Origin: Pseudomonas mosselii
Lineage (GTDB): Bacteria > Pseudomonadota > Gammaproteobacteria > Pseudomonadales > Pseudomonadaceae
Direction: 5' to 3'
Assembly (NCBI RefSeq): GCF_019823065.1
Contig: NZ_CP081966.1
Span: 5,301,501 to 5,365,500 of the forward strand
Length of the DNA stretch: 64,000 nucleotides
Positions 40,961-49,782 of this stretch are shown in pieces. The translations under genes and the position numbers were made by a program. The notes under the pieces were generated by a model that saw only the letters and a program-made list of their open reading frames with translations, was not told where the DNA came from and did no database searches. Every line of letters starts with the position of its first letter. The first letter of the stretch is position 1.

Positions 40961-42643
40961 TTACAAGGTGGAAAGGAACGCGCTGTTACTGGCCTGCCAC
41001 TGGCTGATATCCACGCGGATACGCTTCTTGTCGAGCTTGCCAACGCTGGTCTTGGGAATTTCAGTAACAAGGGCGATCTGGCTGGGAATCGCCCACTTGT
41101 TGATGTGCCCTTGTTCGACGAAAGGCTTGAGGTGTTCCTTGAGCGCACGGGCATCGATGCTCTGCCCCTCACGCACCACCAGCAGCGCGAACGGGCGCTC
41201 GCCCCACTGAGGGTCGGGGACCCCGACCACCGCCACCTCACGCACCGACGGGTGCCGGCTGACCAGATCCTCAAGGTCGAGCGAAGAGATCCATTCGCCA
41301 CCGGTCTTGATCACATCCTTGATGCGGTCGCGGATGTCGATAAAGCCCATGCCGTCCAGGGTGGCGACATCGCCGGTATGCAGCCAGCCACCCTGCCAGA
41401 GCTCCTCGCCCTTCTCCGGCTCGCGGAAGTAGCCCATGGTCAGCCAGGGCGCGCGCAGCACCAGCTCGCCCTGGGTTTCGCCATCGGCGGGCAGGAAGTT
41501 GCCACTGCCATCGACGATGGCGGCTTCGACCAAAGGCACCGGCACGCCAGCCTTGATCCGGTAACTGGTGCGCTCATCCTCGCTGCCGGCCTGCAACTCG
41601 TCGTTCAGGTGCGCGGCGCTGATCAGCGGGCAAGTCTCGGACATGCCATAGGCGGCGGTGAGCTGGATGCCGCGAGCCAGCGCCGCCTGGTACAGGGCCC
41701 GGTTGAGCGCACTGCCGCCGATGATGATCTTCCAGCCGCCAAAATCCTGGCCGGCCGCCGACGGGCAGTTGAGCAGCATCTGCAGGATGGTCGGCACGCA
41801 GTGGGAGAAGGTGACCTTTTCCTCGCGCCACAGCCTGATCAGCATGTCCGGCTCGTAGCGCCCCGGGTAGACCTGCTTGATGCCCATCATGGTCGCCGCG
41901 TAGGGGATGCCCCAGGCGTGCACGTGGAACATCGGCGTGATCGGCATGTAGACGTCGTTGCTGCTCAGCAGCCTGACGCTGTCCAGGCTGCCCAGAACCG
42001 AGGTTTCGGCCAGGGTGTGCAGCACCAGCTGGCGATGGGTGAAGTACACCCCCTTGGGATTGCCGGTGGTGCCGGTGGTGTAGAAGGTGGTGGCTACCGA
42101 ATTCTCGTCGAAGTCAGGGAAGTCGTACTGCGGGCTGGCCGCGGCCAGCAGGTGCTCGTACTCGCCCACCAGGTTCGGCAGGTCGGCGGTCTTGTCCGGG
42201 CCATCGGTCAGCAGCAGGGTCTTGTCGACCGTGGTCAGCTGCCCGGCAATGGCCTGGTAGAGGCCGATGAAATCGCTGTTGACCAGCACGAAACGGTCTT
42301 CGGCGTGGTTCATGGTGTAGAGAATCTGCTCGGGCGACAGGCGCACGTTGATGGTGTGCACCACCGCGCCAATCATCGGGATGGCGAACATGCACTCCAG
42401 GTAACGGTGACTGTCCCAATCCATCACCGCCACGGTGTCACCGGCCTTCACACCGGCCGCGGTCAACACGTTGGCCAGGCGGGCGATGCGCTCGTTGAGC
42501 TGCGGGTAGGTAAGGCGGACCTGGTCGCGGTAGACGATCTCGCGGGTCTTCTCGTAGCGGCTGCCGGACATCAGCAGGCGCTTGATCAGCAACGGGTATT
42601 CGTAGGCGCCCTCGGCGGGCTTGATGATGCGAGTCTGCAACAT
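40961..42643 (-). CDS. Fatty-acid/acyl-CoA ligase (AMP-forming, FadD-like)
   Basis: A 560-residue ANL-superfamily adenylating enzyme with the AMP-binding P-loop YTTGTTGNPKG, the A5 motif AAYGMSETCP, the A7 LHTGDVATLD, the A8 hinge IDIRDRIKDVIKTGGEWIS and the catalytic Lys in TSVGKLDKKRIR. It activates a carboxylic acid, probably a medium- or long-chain fatty acid, to its CoA thioester in the cytoplasm. It is placed with the DUF1302/DUF1329 genes on the same strand. The C-terminus (SNSAFLSTL) is normal. Chain length cannot be decided from sequence. Confidence 0.92.
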   Translation of the reverse strand: MLQTRIIKPAEGAYEYPLLIKRLLMSGSRYEKTREIVYRDQVRLTYPQLNERIARLANVLTAAGVKAGDTVAVMDWDSHRYLECMFAIPMIGAVVHTINVRLSPEQILYTMNHAEDRFVLVNSDFIGLYQAIAGQLTTVDKTLLLTDGPDKTADLPNLVGEYEHLLAAASPQYDFPDFDENSVATTFYTTGTTGNPKGVYFTHRQLVLHTLAETSVLGSLDSVRLLSSNDVYMPITPMFHVHAWGIPYAATMMGIKQVYPGRYEPDMLIRLWREEKVTFSHCVPTILQMLLNCPSAAGQDFGGWKIIIGGSALNRALYQAALARGIQLTAAYGMSETCPLISAAHLNDELQAGSEDERTSYRIKAGVPVPLVEAAIVDGSGNFLPADGETQGELVLRAPWLTMGYFREPEKGEELWQGGWLHTGDVATLDGMGFIDIRDRIKDVIKTGGEWISSLDLEDLVSRHPSVREVAVVGVPDPQWGERPFALLVVREGQSIDARALKEHLKPFVEQGHINKWAIPSQIALVTEIPKTSVGKLDKKRIRVDISQWQASNSAFLSTL

Positions 42644-42832
42644 GGGTATCCCTTTTCTTCAATACGGGCAGAACGGTTCAGTAATCCACTGTAGTTCGGT
42701 GACGCACCGGTCAAATCAGCCGAAGGAATGATTTGCGCCCGCGAGGTATGAGTGCGGACGGCACCGTTGACGAATGGCGCCGGCGGACCAGACACTGCGT
42801 TGATGCCCGCCGCCCTACCACCGGAGCCCCCG

Positions 42833-44848
42833 ATGCCCAGCCCACGTCGCGCCGTGTTTCTCGATCACCAGTCACTGGACCTGGGTGACCTCGACCTTTC
42901 ACCGCTGCAGGCGCAGTTCGATGAACTGCAACTGTGCGCCACCACCACTGCCGATCAGGTCGCCGAACGCCTGCAAGGCGCCACGGCGGTGATCAGCAAC
43001 AAGGTGTTGCTCGATGCCGCCACACTGGCCGCCGCCCCTGACCTCAAGCTGATCCTGGTGGCCGCCACCGGCACCAACAATGTCGACCTGGCCGCCGCCC
43101 GAGCCCAGGGCATCACCGTGTGCAACTGCCAGGGCTACGGCACGCCGTCGGTGGCCCAGCACACCCTGGCCCTGCTGCTGGCCCTGGCCACGCGCCTATG
43201 CGACTACAACCAGGCGGTCAAGGCCGGGCAGTGGGCCAAGGCCAGCCAGTTCTGCCTGCTGGACTTCCCCATCGTCGAGCTGGAGGGCAAGACCCTCGGC
43301 CTGCTCGGGCATGGCGAGCTGGGCGGCGCGGTGGCGCACCTGGCCGAGGCGTTCGGCATGCGCGTGCTGAGCGGGCAGATTCCCGGCCGGCCCGCCCGCG
43401 CCGATCGCCTGCCGCTGGACGAACTGCTGCCACAGGTCGATGCCCTGACCCTGCACTGCCCGCTCAACGAGCAGACCCGGCACATGATCGGCGCCAACGA
43501 ACTGGCCCTGCTCAAGCCGGGGGCACTGGTGGTCAACACCGCCCGCGGCGGGCTGATCGACGAACAGGCCCTGGCCGATGCCCTGCGTAGCGGCCACTTG
43601 GGCGGCGCCGCCACCGATGTGCTGAGCGTCGAGCCGCCGGCCGAGGGCAACCCGCTGCTGGCGGCGGACATCCCGCGCCTGATCATCACCCCGCACAGCG
43701 CCTGGGGCGCGGTGGAATCGCGCCAGCGCATCGTCAGCCAGTTGGCCGAGAACGCCCAGGCCTACTTCGCCGGCCAACCGCGGCGAGTGGTCGGCTGCTC
43801 CGCCGACGCCTCTGCTACACTGCGCCACTTTTTTCAGGAGGCGTCGTCCATGGACCCGCGCAGTGAAGTGTTGCTCCGCCAGGCAGAGCTGTTCCAAGGC
43901 CCGCTGCTGATCGCCGGGGCCCAGGCCGACGGCCTGCTCGGCCAACTGCCCGGCGCCCATGGCTGGACCTGGCATGCCGGCGACCAGGCGCTGCTCGAGA
44001 GCCGCTTCGCCGGGCGTAGCCACTATGGTGTCGAAGTGCCCGAGGTGGCCTTCGACTCCGCCGTGCTGTTCCTACCCAAGTCCCGCGAGCTGGCCGCCTA
44101 CCTGCTCAACGCCCTGGCCTCGCGCCTGGGTGGTCGCCAGCTGTACCTGGTGGGGGAAAAGCGCGGCGGCATCGAAGGCGCGGCCAAGCAACTGCAGGTG
44201 TTCGGCAAACCGCGCAAGCTCGACAGCGCCAGGCACTGCCAGCTGTGGCAGGTAACCGTGGATAACCCCCCTGGGGCCACGCCACTGGAAAGCCTGGCCG
44301 AACGCTTCGAACTGCCGCTGGCCGATGGTCCGCTGCAAGTCATCAGCCTGCCCGGGGTGTTCAGCCATGGGCGCCTGGACAAGGGCACCGCGCTGCTGCT
44401 GGACCACCTCGACGGCCTGCCCAACGGCCATGTCCTGGACTTCGGCTGCGGCGCCGGCGTGCTCGGCGCCACGATCAAGCGCCGTTATCCGCAGAGCCGG
44501 GTCACCTTGCTCGATGTCGATGCCTTCGCGGTCGCGGCCAGCCGCCTGACCCTGGCGGCCAATGGCCTGGAAGGCGAGGTGATCAGCGGCGACGGCATCG
44601 ATGCCGCGCCGTCGGATCTGGACCTGATCCTGAGCAATCCGCCGTTCCACACCGGTGTGCACACCGACTACCAGGCATCGGAAAACCTGCTGAAAAAATC
44701 AGGCGAACATCTGCGAAAAGGCGGAGAAATGCGGCTGGTAGCCAACAGTTTCCTGCGCTATCAACCACTCATCGAAGGCGCCCTGGGCAATTGTGAAATC
44801 CGAGCCGAGGCACAAGGCTTTCGCATCTACCGGGCGACGCGTGGATAA
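42833..44848 (+). CDS. hprA: HprA-like D-2-hydroxyacid dehydrogenase fused in frame to RsmC (671 aa)
   Basis: The first 321 residues are a hydroxypyruvate/glycerate dehydrogenase: [22 protein letters not shown] motif [12 protein letters not shown], catalytic Arg in VNTARGG, Glu in VEPPAEG, His in ITPHSAWGA. The expected end is ...RRVVG at residue 321. Codon 322 (43796-43798) is TGC, where a TGA would end a normal HprA. The frame then runs through 18 linker codons into RsmC (residues 340-671) without a stop. Either one base change removed the stop or the assembly has an error there. The ATG at 42833 has GGAG 7 bp upstream. HprA reduces hydroxypyruvate or glyoxylate with NADH. The fusion should be tested. 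Confidence 0.8.
   Translation: MPSPRRAVFLDHQSLDLGDLDLSPLQAQFDELQLCATTTADQVAERLQGATAVISNKVLLDAATLAAAPDLKLILVAATGTNNVDLAAARAQGITVCNCQGYGTPSVAQHTLALLLALATRLCDYNQAVKAGQWAKASQFCLLDFPIVELEGKTLGLLGHGELGGAVAHLAEAFGMRVLSGQIPGRPARADRLPLDELLPQVDALTLHCPLNEQTRHMIGANELALLKPGALVVNTARGGLIDEQALADALRSGHLGGAATDVLSVEPPAEGNPLLAADIPRLIITPHSAWGAVESRQRIVSQLAENAQAYFAGQPRRVVGCSADASATLRHFFQEASSMDPRSEVLLRQAELFQGPLLIAGAQADGLLGQLPGAHGWTWHAGDQALLESRFAGRSHYGVEVPEVAFDSAVLFLPKSRELAAYLLNALASRLGGRQLYLVGEKRGGIEGAAKQLQVFGKPRKLDSARHCQLWQVTVDNPPGATPLESLAERFELPLADGPLQVISLPGVFSHGRLDKGTALLLDHLDGLPNGHVLDFGCGAGVLGATIKRRYPQSRVTLLDVDAFAVAASRLTLAANGLEGEVISGDGIDAAPSDLDLILSNPPFHTGVHTDYQASENLLKKSGEHLRKGGEMRLVANSFLRYQPLIEGALGNCEIRAEAQGFRIYRATRG
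43850..44848 (+). CDS. rsmC: 16S rRNA (guanine-1207-N2)-methyltransferase RsmC (independent internal start)
   Basis: A 332-residue enzyme of usual length. The N-terminal half is a decayed methyltransferase-like domain ([24 protein letters not shown]). The C-terminal domain has the SAM motif [12 protein letters not shown], the acidic LLDVDAFAV, and catalytic NPPFHTG. It methylates G1207 of 16S rRNA in the 30S subunit. AGGAGG lies at 43836-43841, 8 bp before the ATG, so RsmC can be made by itself although its frame is continuous with HprA upstream. It ends before the manganese riboswitch. Confidence 0.92.
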   Translation: MDPRSEVLLRQAELFQGPLLIAGAQADGLLGQLPGAHGWTWHAGDQALLESRFAGRSHYGVEVPEVAFDSAVLFLPKSRELAAYLLNALASRLGGRQLYLVGEKRGGIEGAAKQLQVFGKPRKLDSARHCQLWQVTVDNPPGATPLESLAERFELPLADGPLQVISLPGVFSHGRLDKGTALLLDHLDGLPNGHVLDFGCGAGVLGATIKRRYPQSRVTLLDVDAFAVAASRLTLAANGLEGEVISGDGIDAAPSDLDLILSNPPFHTGVHTDYQASENLLKKSGEHLRKGGEMRLVANSFLRYQPLIEGALGNCEIRAEAQGFRIYRATRG

Positions 44849-44889
44849 AAACAGGGCTTGCCGAAAGCGTTTCGCCTAGGCAGAATCCG

Positions 44890-45075
44890 CTCCGTCCTAG
44901 GGGAGTAGTCTCCCGCGAGCACCCTGCTCGCCCGGTACGCGTCAACACACTTGGCCCACAGGCCATGGCGCGTGCGACCCACGATCTGCGCAGACAGATC
45001 CAGGGTTTGACAAGACCTATGACACGCACACCTTACCCGGGGCGGGGAGGCTGTACGTGTCATAGCCGTGTCGAC
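44890..45075 (+). promoter_or_regulatory. yybP-ykoY family manganese riboswitch leader
   Basis: The conserved elements appear in order: GGGGAGTAG (44900-44908), GTCAACACACTTGGCC (44941-44956), GACAAGACCTATGACACG (45009-45026) and ACCTTACC (45029-45036), with pairable flanks between. These match the Mn2+-sensing yybP-ykoY RNA. It precedes a GDT1-family Mn exporter gene with 20 bp to the ATG, so Mn2+ should raise translation or readthrough. Boundaries are approximate. Confidence 0.85.
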
Positions 45076-45095
45076 CCGCCCCCGTAGGAATCCTG

Positions 45096-45683
45096 ATGCT
45101 GGAATCGTTGCTCGTCCCCACCGCCATCGTTGCCCTCGCCGAAATCGGCGACAAGACGCAATTGCTCGCGCTCATCCTCGCCGCACGCTTTCGCAAGCCC
45201 TGGCCGATCATCGCCGGGATCATCGCCGCGACCCTGGCCAACCATGCCGCCGCCGGCGCCGTGGGCGCCTGGGTCAGCAGTTTTTTCACCGAGTCGGTGC
45301 TGCACTGGATTCTTGCCGCGAGCTTCACCGCCACCGCGCTGTGGACACTGGTACCGGACAAGATGGACGATGACGAAACCAGCAACGCGCGCCGCTTCGG
45401 GCCGTTCGTCACCACGCTGATCGCCTTCTTCCTCGCCGAGATCGGCGACAAGACCCAGGTGGCCACGGTGATGCTGGCCGCCCAGTATCCGCACCTGATC
45501 ATGGTCATCATCGGCACCACCCTGGGCATGCTGATTGCCAACGTCCCGGTGGTCCTGGCGGGTAACTTCGCGGCGGAGAAACTGCCGCTGACGCTGATCC
45601 GTCGCCTGGCGGCGACCGCGTTCATCGTGCTGGCCATCGTCGCGGTGTATTCGGCGATGAAGACCAGTGGCTGGATTGGCTGA
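45096..45683 (+). CDS. TMEM165/GDT1 family manganese exporter
   Basis: A 195-residue inner-membrane protein with six helices in two repeats. Each repeat carries the family's signature EIGDKTQ (residues about 16-22 and 114-120), which binds the cation. It exports Mn2+, as MneA/Mnx does in other bacteria. The ATG at 45096 has TAGGA 7 bp before it. The yybP-ykoY leader upstream is strong support for the substrate and for Mn2+ induction. A hairpin with a T-run follows. Confidence 0.92.
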   Translation: MLESLLVPTAIVALAEIGDKTQLLALILAARFRKPWPIIAGIIAATLANHAAAGAVGAWVSSFFTESVLHWILAASFTATALWTLVPDKMDDDETSNARRFGPFVTTLIAFFLAEIGDKTQVATVMLAAQYPHLIMVIIGTTLGMLIANVPVVLAGNFAAEKLPLTLIRRLAATAFIVLAIVAVYSAMKTSGWIG

Positions 45684-45706
45684 TCGCGCAGGGGACTTTA
45701 CCCCTC

Positions 45707-45739
45707 GTGGGAGCGGCGGTGCGCCGCTCCCACGTTTTG
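45707..45739 (+). terminator. Rho-independent terminator (REP-like stem)
   Basis: A perfect 13-bp stem (CGTGGGAGCGGCG / CGCCGCTCCCACG) with a 3-base loop, then TTTT. It is 24 bp past the exporter stop and just ahead of the convergent M48 gene. A small AGGGG/CCCCT hairpin lies immediately before it. Confidence 0.8.
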
Positions 45740-45756
45740 CATGCAACCCCGGCGGC

Positions 45757-46572
45757 TTACTGCTTGGCCGCTTGATACAACGGCATCACCTTCGGAATCG
45801 CCGCCTGCAGCGAAGCGATCCGGCTGCTCGACGCCGGGTGGGTGCTCATGAACTCCGGCGGCGCCCCCTCGGACGCCTTGCTCATCTTGTTCCACAAGGT
45901 GATCGCGGCGTTCGGGTCGTAGCCGGCGCGGGCCGACAGTTCGAGGCCGATCAGGTCGGCTTCGTTCTCGTTGGCCCGGCTGTTGGGCAGGGTCATGGCG
46001 TAGTTCACCACGGTATCGGCCATGGCCATGCTGTCCTGGCCCAGGCCGAAGATCGCGCCGGCGCCCTGGCGGGCCATTTCCACGCCATAGGCCTTGGACA
46101 TCGCTTCACGGCTGTGCTCGCGCAAGGCGTGGGCGATCTCGTGGCCCACCACCGCGGCAATCTCGGCGTCTGTCAGCTTGAGCTGGTCGATCAGGCCGGT
46201 GTAGACGATGATCTTGCCGCCCGGGCCGCAGTTGGCGTTGAGCTCGTCGCTCTTGATCACGTTGACTTCCCAATTCCACTGCGCGGCATCCGGCCGAAAC
46301 TGTGGTGCCTGGGCAATCAGGCGCTTGGCAATGGCCTGCACGCGCTTGGCATCATTGCTTGTTTTGTCCAGCACGCCCTTGCTCGACGCCTCGCCGAGGG
46401 TCTGCTGGTAGGACTGGGCGTACATCTGGTTGACCTCATCGGTCGAGAGCATGCTGAACATGTACTGCTGGCGCTGGACGCCCACGGCACCGCCACTGGT
46501 GGTATTGACCGCCTGGCAACCGCCGAGCAGGACGCTGGCCGTCAGCATGCTGACAACGAATGACTTACGCAT
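45757..46572 (-). CDS. M48-family metalloprotease lipoprotein (LoiP/YcaL-like)
   Basis: A 271-residue envelope protease. The lipoprotein signal has lipobox LLGGC (Cys19). The zinc motif is HEIAH with the third ligand Glu in ENEADLIGLEL, and the C-terminal STHPASSSRIASL region is typical of M48B lipoproteins. It probably degrades misfolded outer-membrane or periplasmic proteins. It is divergent from the chemoreceptor gene. Gly in place of the usual small residue near the active site is not informative. Monocistronic. Confidence 0.92.
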   Translation of the reverse strand: MRKSFVVSMLTASVLLGGCQAVNTTSGGAVGVQRQQYMFSMLSTDEVNQMYAQSYQQTLGEASSKGVLDKTSNDAKRVQAIAKRLIAQAPQFRPDAAQWNWEVNVIKSDELNANCGPGGKIIVYTGLIDQLKLTDAEIAAVVGHEIAHALREHSREAMSKAYGVEMARQGAGAIFGLGQDSMAMADTVVNYAMTLPNSRANENEADLIGLELSARAGYDPNAAITLWNKMSKASEGAPPEFMSTHPASSSRIASLQAAIPKVMPLYQAAKQ

Positions 46573-46659
46573 GAAAACACTCCCTATTTACGTGCCGCGT
46601 ATCCTAGGCCCAGACGTCCGCGCCTGCCAGAGCCACAGGTAAGATTTCTGACAATCCCC

Positions 46660-46687
46660 TCATGCTTTGGTATTAGCCCGCCGATAA
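46660..46687 (+). promoter_or_regulatory. Sigma-28 (FliA) promoter of the chemoreceptor gene
   Basis: TCATG (46660-46664), 15 bases, then GCCGATAA (46680-46687) agrees with the Pseudomonas FliA consensus TCAAG-N15-GCCGATA at all but one position. It ends 37 bp upstream of the chemoreceptor ATG, as expected for a flagellar class IV gene. Confidence 0.8.
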
Positions 46688-46724
46688 CACTCGGTAACGA
46701 CCTCCTTGCGCGCGGAGCTTTGCC

Positions 46725-48866
46725 ATGAAGTTCAAGTCGATCCAGTTTTCCGTGGCCGCCCTGGCCGGTGCCATCGTGCTGAGCATTGTCGCGGCCCTGG
46801 TGCTGTACGCCGTGTATTCGGGGCAGCGGACCCAGACGCTGGTACAACAGCGCACGCAGCAGCAGTTCGAGACGGTCATCGAACAACGCCTCTCGGCCCT
46901 GGCCCGCACCCAGGTCAGCGAGATCCAGCGCGGCCTGGAAGCGCCCCTGGCGATCGCCCGCGGCCTGGCCACCGGCAATGCCATGCTCGGCATGCAGGGC
47001 GCCGACGGCCAGCCACTGATGCGCGTCGATCGCGAACACCTGATCAACCAGCTCAAGCGCACCGTGGAGGTCAACCCGAGCGTGCTGGGCGCCTACCTGG
47101 GCTGGGAGCCGAACGCCCTCGACCATGCCGATGGCCGCTACGTCGGCAGCCACCTGGTGGGTATCGACAGCGCCAGCGGGCGCTTCCTGCCCTGGTGGTT
47201 CCGCAATGGCGACGGTAGCCTCGGCCAGGACAAGCTGGCCGATGTCGACGACCGCACGGTGCTCGCCACCGGCGTGCGCGCCAGCGAGTACTACCTGTGC
47301 CCCAAGGAGTCGAAAAAGGCCTGCGTGATCGATCCCGCGCCCTATAAAGTGGGCGACAAGATGGTCATGCTCGCCTCTTTCGTCGAGCCGATCATGATCG
47401 ACGGCCAGTTCCAGGGCATGGCCGGCGCCGACCTGTCGGTGAACTTCATCCAGGACCTGCTCAATGCCGCCGACCGCCAGCTCTATGAAGGTGCCGGTGA
47501 ACTGGCGCTGGTCTCCAGCAACGGGCGCCTGGTGGCCTACACCCGCGATCCGGCCAAGTTCGGTGAAAAGGCCGGCGACGTGCTGGACAGCGACGAAGCC
47601 AACACCCTCAATAACCTGAGCGGCGAGGCGCTGCACTATGAAGTGGACGCCACCAAGGACCGCATCGAGCTGTACCTGCCATTCAAGATCGCCGGCACCG
47701 ACGCACGCTGGACTTTGCTGCTGGAGCTGCCGCTGAGCACGGTCATGGCCGACGTCAACCGCCTGCAGCAGGACCTGGCCGAACAGCGCCGTACCGATAT
47801 CGCCGGTATGACCGTGGTCGGCCTGGGCATCGCCGCGCTCGGCCTGCTGGTGATCTGGCTGCTGGCCCTGGGCATTGCCCGCCCGCTCAAGCAGATGGTG
47901 AGCATGCTCGACGACATCGCCCAGGGCGAAGGCGACCTGACCCGGCGCCTGCAAAGCGACCGGGCCGACGAACTGGGCGCCATCGCCAAGGGCTTCAACA
48001 CTTTCCTGGCCAAGTTGCAGGCGATGATCAGCCAGGTGGTCAGTTCGGTACAGAAAGTCAGCGACTCGTCGGAACACACCGCCGACATTGCCATCCGCAC
48101 CAACCAGGGCGTGCACAAACAGATGGCCGAGATCGACCAGGTGGCCACCGCCGTGCACGAAATGACCGCCACTGCCCAGGACGTGGCGCGCAATGCCACG
48201 CAGGCGGCACAGGCCGCCAGTGAAGCTGACCGCGCCGCCAACCAGGGCCTGGACATCGTCCGCGATACCTCGCACTCGATCAGCGAGCTGGCCACCGAGA
48301 TCGGTCGCGCCGTGACCGTGGTCCAGGACCTGGCCCGCGACAGCGAGAACATCAACGCCATCCTGGTGACCATCCGCGCCATCGCCGAGCAGACCAACCT
48401 GCTGGCGCTCAACGCCGCCATCGAGGCGGCCCGGGCCGGCGAGCAGGGCCGCGGTTTCGCGGTAGTCGCCGACGAGGTGCGCAACCTGGCGCAGAAGACC
48501 CAGCAGGCCACCCAGGAAATCCAGCAGATGATCCAGCAACTGCAGCTGGGCACCCGCGAAGTGGTCAAGGTGATGGAAGACAGCCAGGGCAAGACCGACA
48601 TCAGTGTGCAGCAGGCCAGCCGCGCGGCCGAGTCTCTGGCCAGCATCACCCAGGCGGTTTCGGTGATCAACGACATGAACACGCAGATCGCCAGCGCCGC
48701 CGAGGAACAGAGCGCCGTGGCCGAGGACATCAACCGCAATGTGATCAACATCGGCCAGGTGGCCGGCGAAGTGGCAGGTGGCGCCGATGAGTCGAGCCAG
48801 GCCAGCGCCGAGCTGACCAAGCTGGCCGAGCAGCAGCGGCGGTTGATCAATCAGTTCAGGGTTTGA
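46725..48866 (+). CDS. Methyl-accepting chemotaxis protein with dCache ligand domain
   Basis: A 713-residue chemoreceptor. TM1 is at residues about 9-31 and a large periplasmic dCache domain at about 35-355 ([62 protein letters not shown]). TM2 is at about 360-385, then HAMP and a signalling domain with the invariant hairpin [35 protein letters not shown] (quoted in parts). No C-terminal methyltransferase-tethering pentapeptide is seen. The ligand is unknown; the domain type binds amino acids, organic acids or amines. A FliA promoter precedes it. Confidence 0.93.
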   Translation: MKFKSIQFSVAALAGAIVLSIVAALVLYAVYSGQRTQTLVQQRTQQQFETVIEQRLSALARTQVSEIQRGLEAPLAIARGLATGNAMLGMQGADGQPLMRVDREHLINQLKRTVEVNPSVLGAYLGWEPNALDHADGRYVGSHLVGIDSASGRFLPWWFRNGDGSLGQDKLADVDDRTVLATGVRASEYYLCPKESKKACVIDPAPYKVGDKMVMLASFVEPIMIDGQFQGMAGADLSVNFIQDLLNAADRQLYEGAGELALVSSNGRLVAYTRDPAKFGEKAGDVLDSDEANTLNNLSGEALHYEVDATKDRIELYLPFKIAGTDARWTLLLELPLSTVMADVNRLQQDLAEQRRTDIAGMTVVGLGIAALGLLVIWLLALGIARPLKQMVSMLDDIAQGEGDLTRRLQSDRADELGAIAKGFNTFLAKLQAMISQVVSSVQKVSDSSEHTADIAIRTNQGVHKQMAEIDQVATAVHEMTATAQDVARNATQAAQAASEADRAANQGLDIVRDTSHSISELATEIGRAVTVVQDLARDSENINAILVTIRAIAEQTNLLALNAAIEAARAGEQGRGFAVVADEVRNLAQKTQQATQEIQQMIQQLQLGTREVVKVMEDSQGKTDISVQQASRAAESLASITQAVSVINDMNTQIASAAEEQSAVAEDINRNVINIGQVAGEVAGGADESSQASAELTKLAEQQRRLINQFRV

Positions 48867-48885
48867 TCCCCGGGCGCGCCGCCAC

Positions 48886-49506
48886 CTAGGCCGGAGTCAG
48901 GCACTCCGGCCCATTGAGCTTCGGATCGTTGACGAAATTCGCCAGCGCCCGCTCACGCAACACCGTTGGCGGCTTGGCCAGCAACTCGTGCAGCCTCGCC
49001 ATCGGTGTTTCGGGGTCCAGCCACAGCGCCTGCTCGGCCTCGTCCAGGATCAGCGGTCGGCGCTGGTTCATCGCCGCTTGCGTCACCACCGCGCAACTCA
49101 GCCATGCCTGCTCCTGCACCGGGTAAACCTCCCACAGCGCGGCGAAGAACAGCGACGCCCCCTCCCCCGGCGTTACCCAGTACGGACGCTTGCGCGCCGT
49201 GCCTCGCCATTCGTAGAAGCCGTTGGCCGGCATCAGGCAGCGCCGCTTACGCAACGGCTCGCGAAACATCGGCTGCTCGGCGAGGGTCTCGGCACGGGCC
49301 TGGGCCGGGGTGCGGGACAGGTCGGTGAGCCAGGCCGGAGTCAGTCCCCAGCGCGCACCGGCCAGTTGCAGCTGGCCGTCGAGCTGGCGCTGGATCAGCA
49401 CCGTGGCACCGGGCGAAATGTTCCATTGAGCCTGCTGGCCCGCAGGGAAGCCCGGCAAGCCGGCGAAGCTCTGGGACCAGCGAAACAGGGCGTAGCGTCC
49501 ACACAT
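48886..49506 (-). CDS. SRAP/YedK-type SOS response-associated protein
   Basis: A 206-residue SRAP-domain protein that shields abasic sites in single-stranded DNA by a thiazolidine link to Cys2. The start MCGRYALF is right for the family and Met1 is removed to expose Cys2. Other active-site positions are Asn29 in WNISPG and Glu in ANGFYEWRG. At the place of the catalytic His (I-H-x-R-M-P in YedK) the sequence reads M-N-Q-R-R-P, so His is replaced by Asn. That could alter crosslink resolution. It is not near lexA-type sites that I can see. Confidence 0.88.
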   Translation of the reverse strand: MCGRYALFRWSQSFAGLPGFPAGQQAQWNISPGATVLIQRQLDGQLQLAGARWGLTPAWLTDLSRTPAQARAETLAEQPMFREPLRKRRCLMPANGFYEWRGTARKRPYWVTPGEGASLFFAALWEVYPVQEQAWLSCAVVTQAAMNQRRPLILDEAEQALWLDPETPMARLHELLAKPPTVLRERALANFVNDPKLNGPECLTPA

Positions 49507-49521
49507 GGGCGAAATCAAAAC

Positions 49522-49782
49522 CTAGCAGATCAGGGTTCCGGGATAACTCTCCGGTTCGTCGCCGGCAAGCGGCTGGGCGGCATTGTACGCATCGATCAAC
49601 TGCCGTGCGTACCCGGCCTGCTCGTCCGGTACCGCCAGCCCCAGCAAACCGTGCATCGGCAACTCGCCCACGGCGCCCATCAGGTCGCGCCCGACCAAGT
49701 GCACGTCGATGCCCTCGCTGGCCAGCATGCCCACCAGCATCTGCGCCTCCAATAGGCTTTCCGGGTCATAGATCCGTTGCAT
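49522..49782 (-). CDS. DUF2007 small protein
   Basis: An 86-residue protein matching DUF2007 (RIYDPESLLEAQMLVGMLASEGIDVHLVGRDLMGAVGELP, then LAVPDEQAGYARQLIDAY). Such proteins look like a small alpha/beta PII- or ACT-like fold and are called putative signal-transducing proteins. The ATG shares bases with the CPXCG gene stop (TGATG), so translation is coupled. It ends 16 bp before the SRAP gene start, and the three genes may be one transcript. Function unknown. Confidence 0.8.
   Translation of the reverse strand: MQRIYDPESLLEAQMLVGMLASEGIDVHLVGRDLMGAVGELPMHGLLGLAVPDEQAGYARQLIDAYNAAQPLAGDEPESYPGTLIC

Noticed and set aside
40796..42694. 632-codon plus-strand frame opposite the acyl-CoA ligase gene
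   Set aside because: Antisense shadow; all ANL-enzyme motifs are on the minus strand.
46584..48539. 651-codon minus-strand frame opposite the chemoreceptor gene
   Set aside because: Antisense shadow of a gene with conserved Cache, HAMP and signalling domains.
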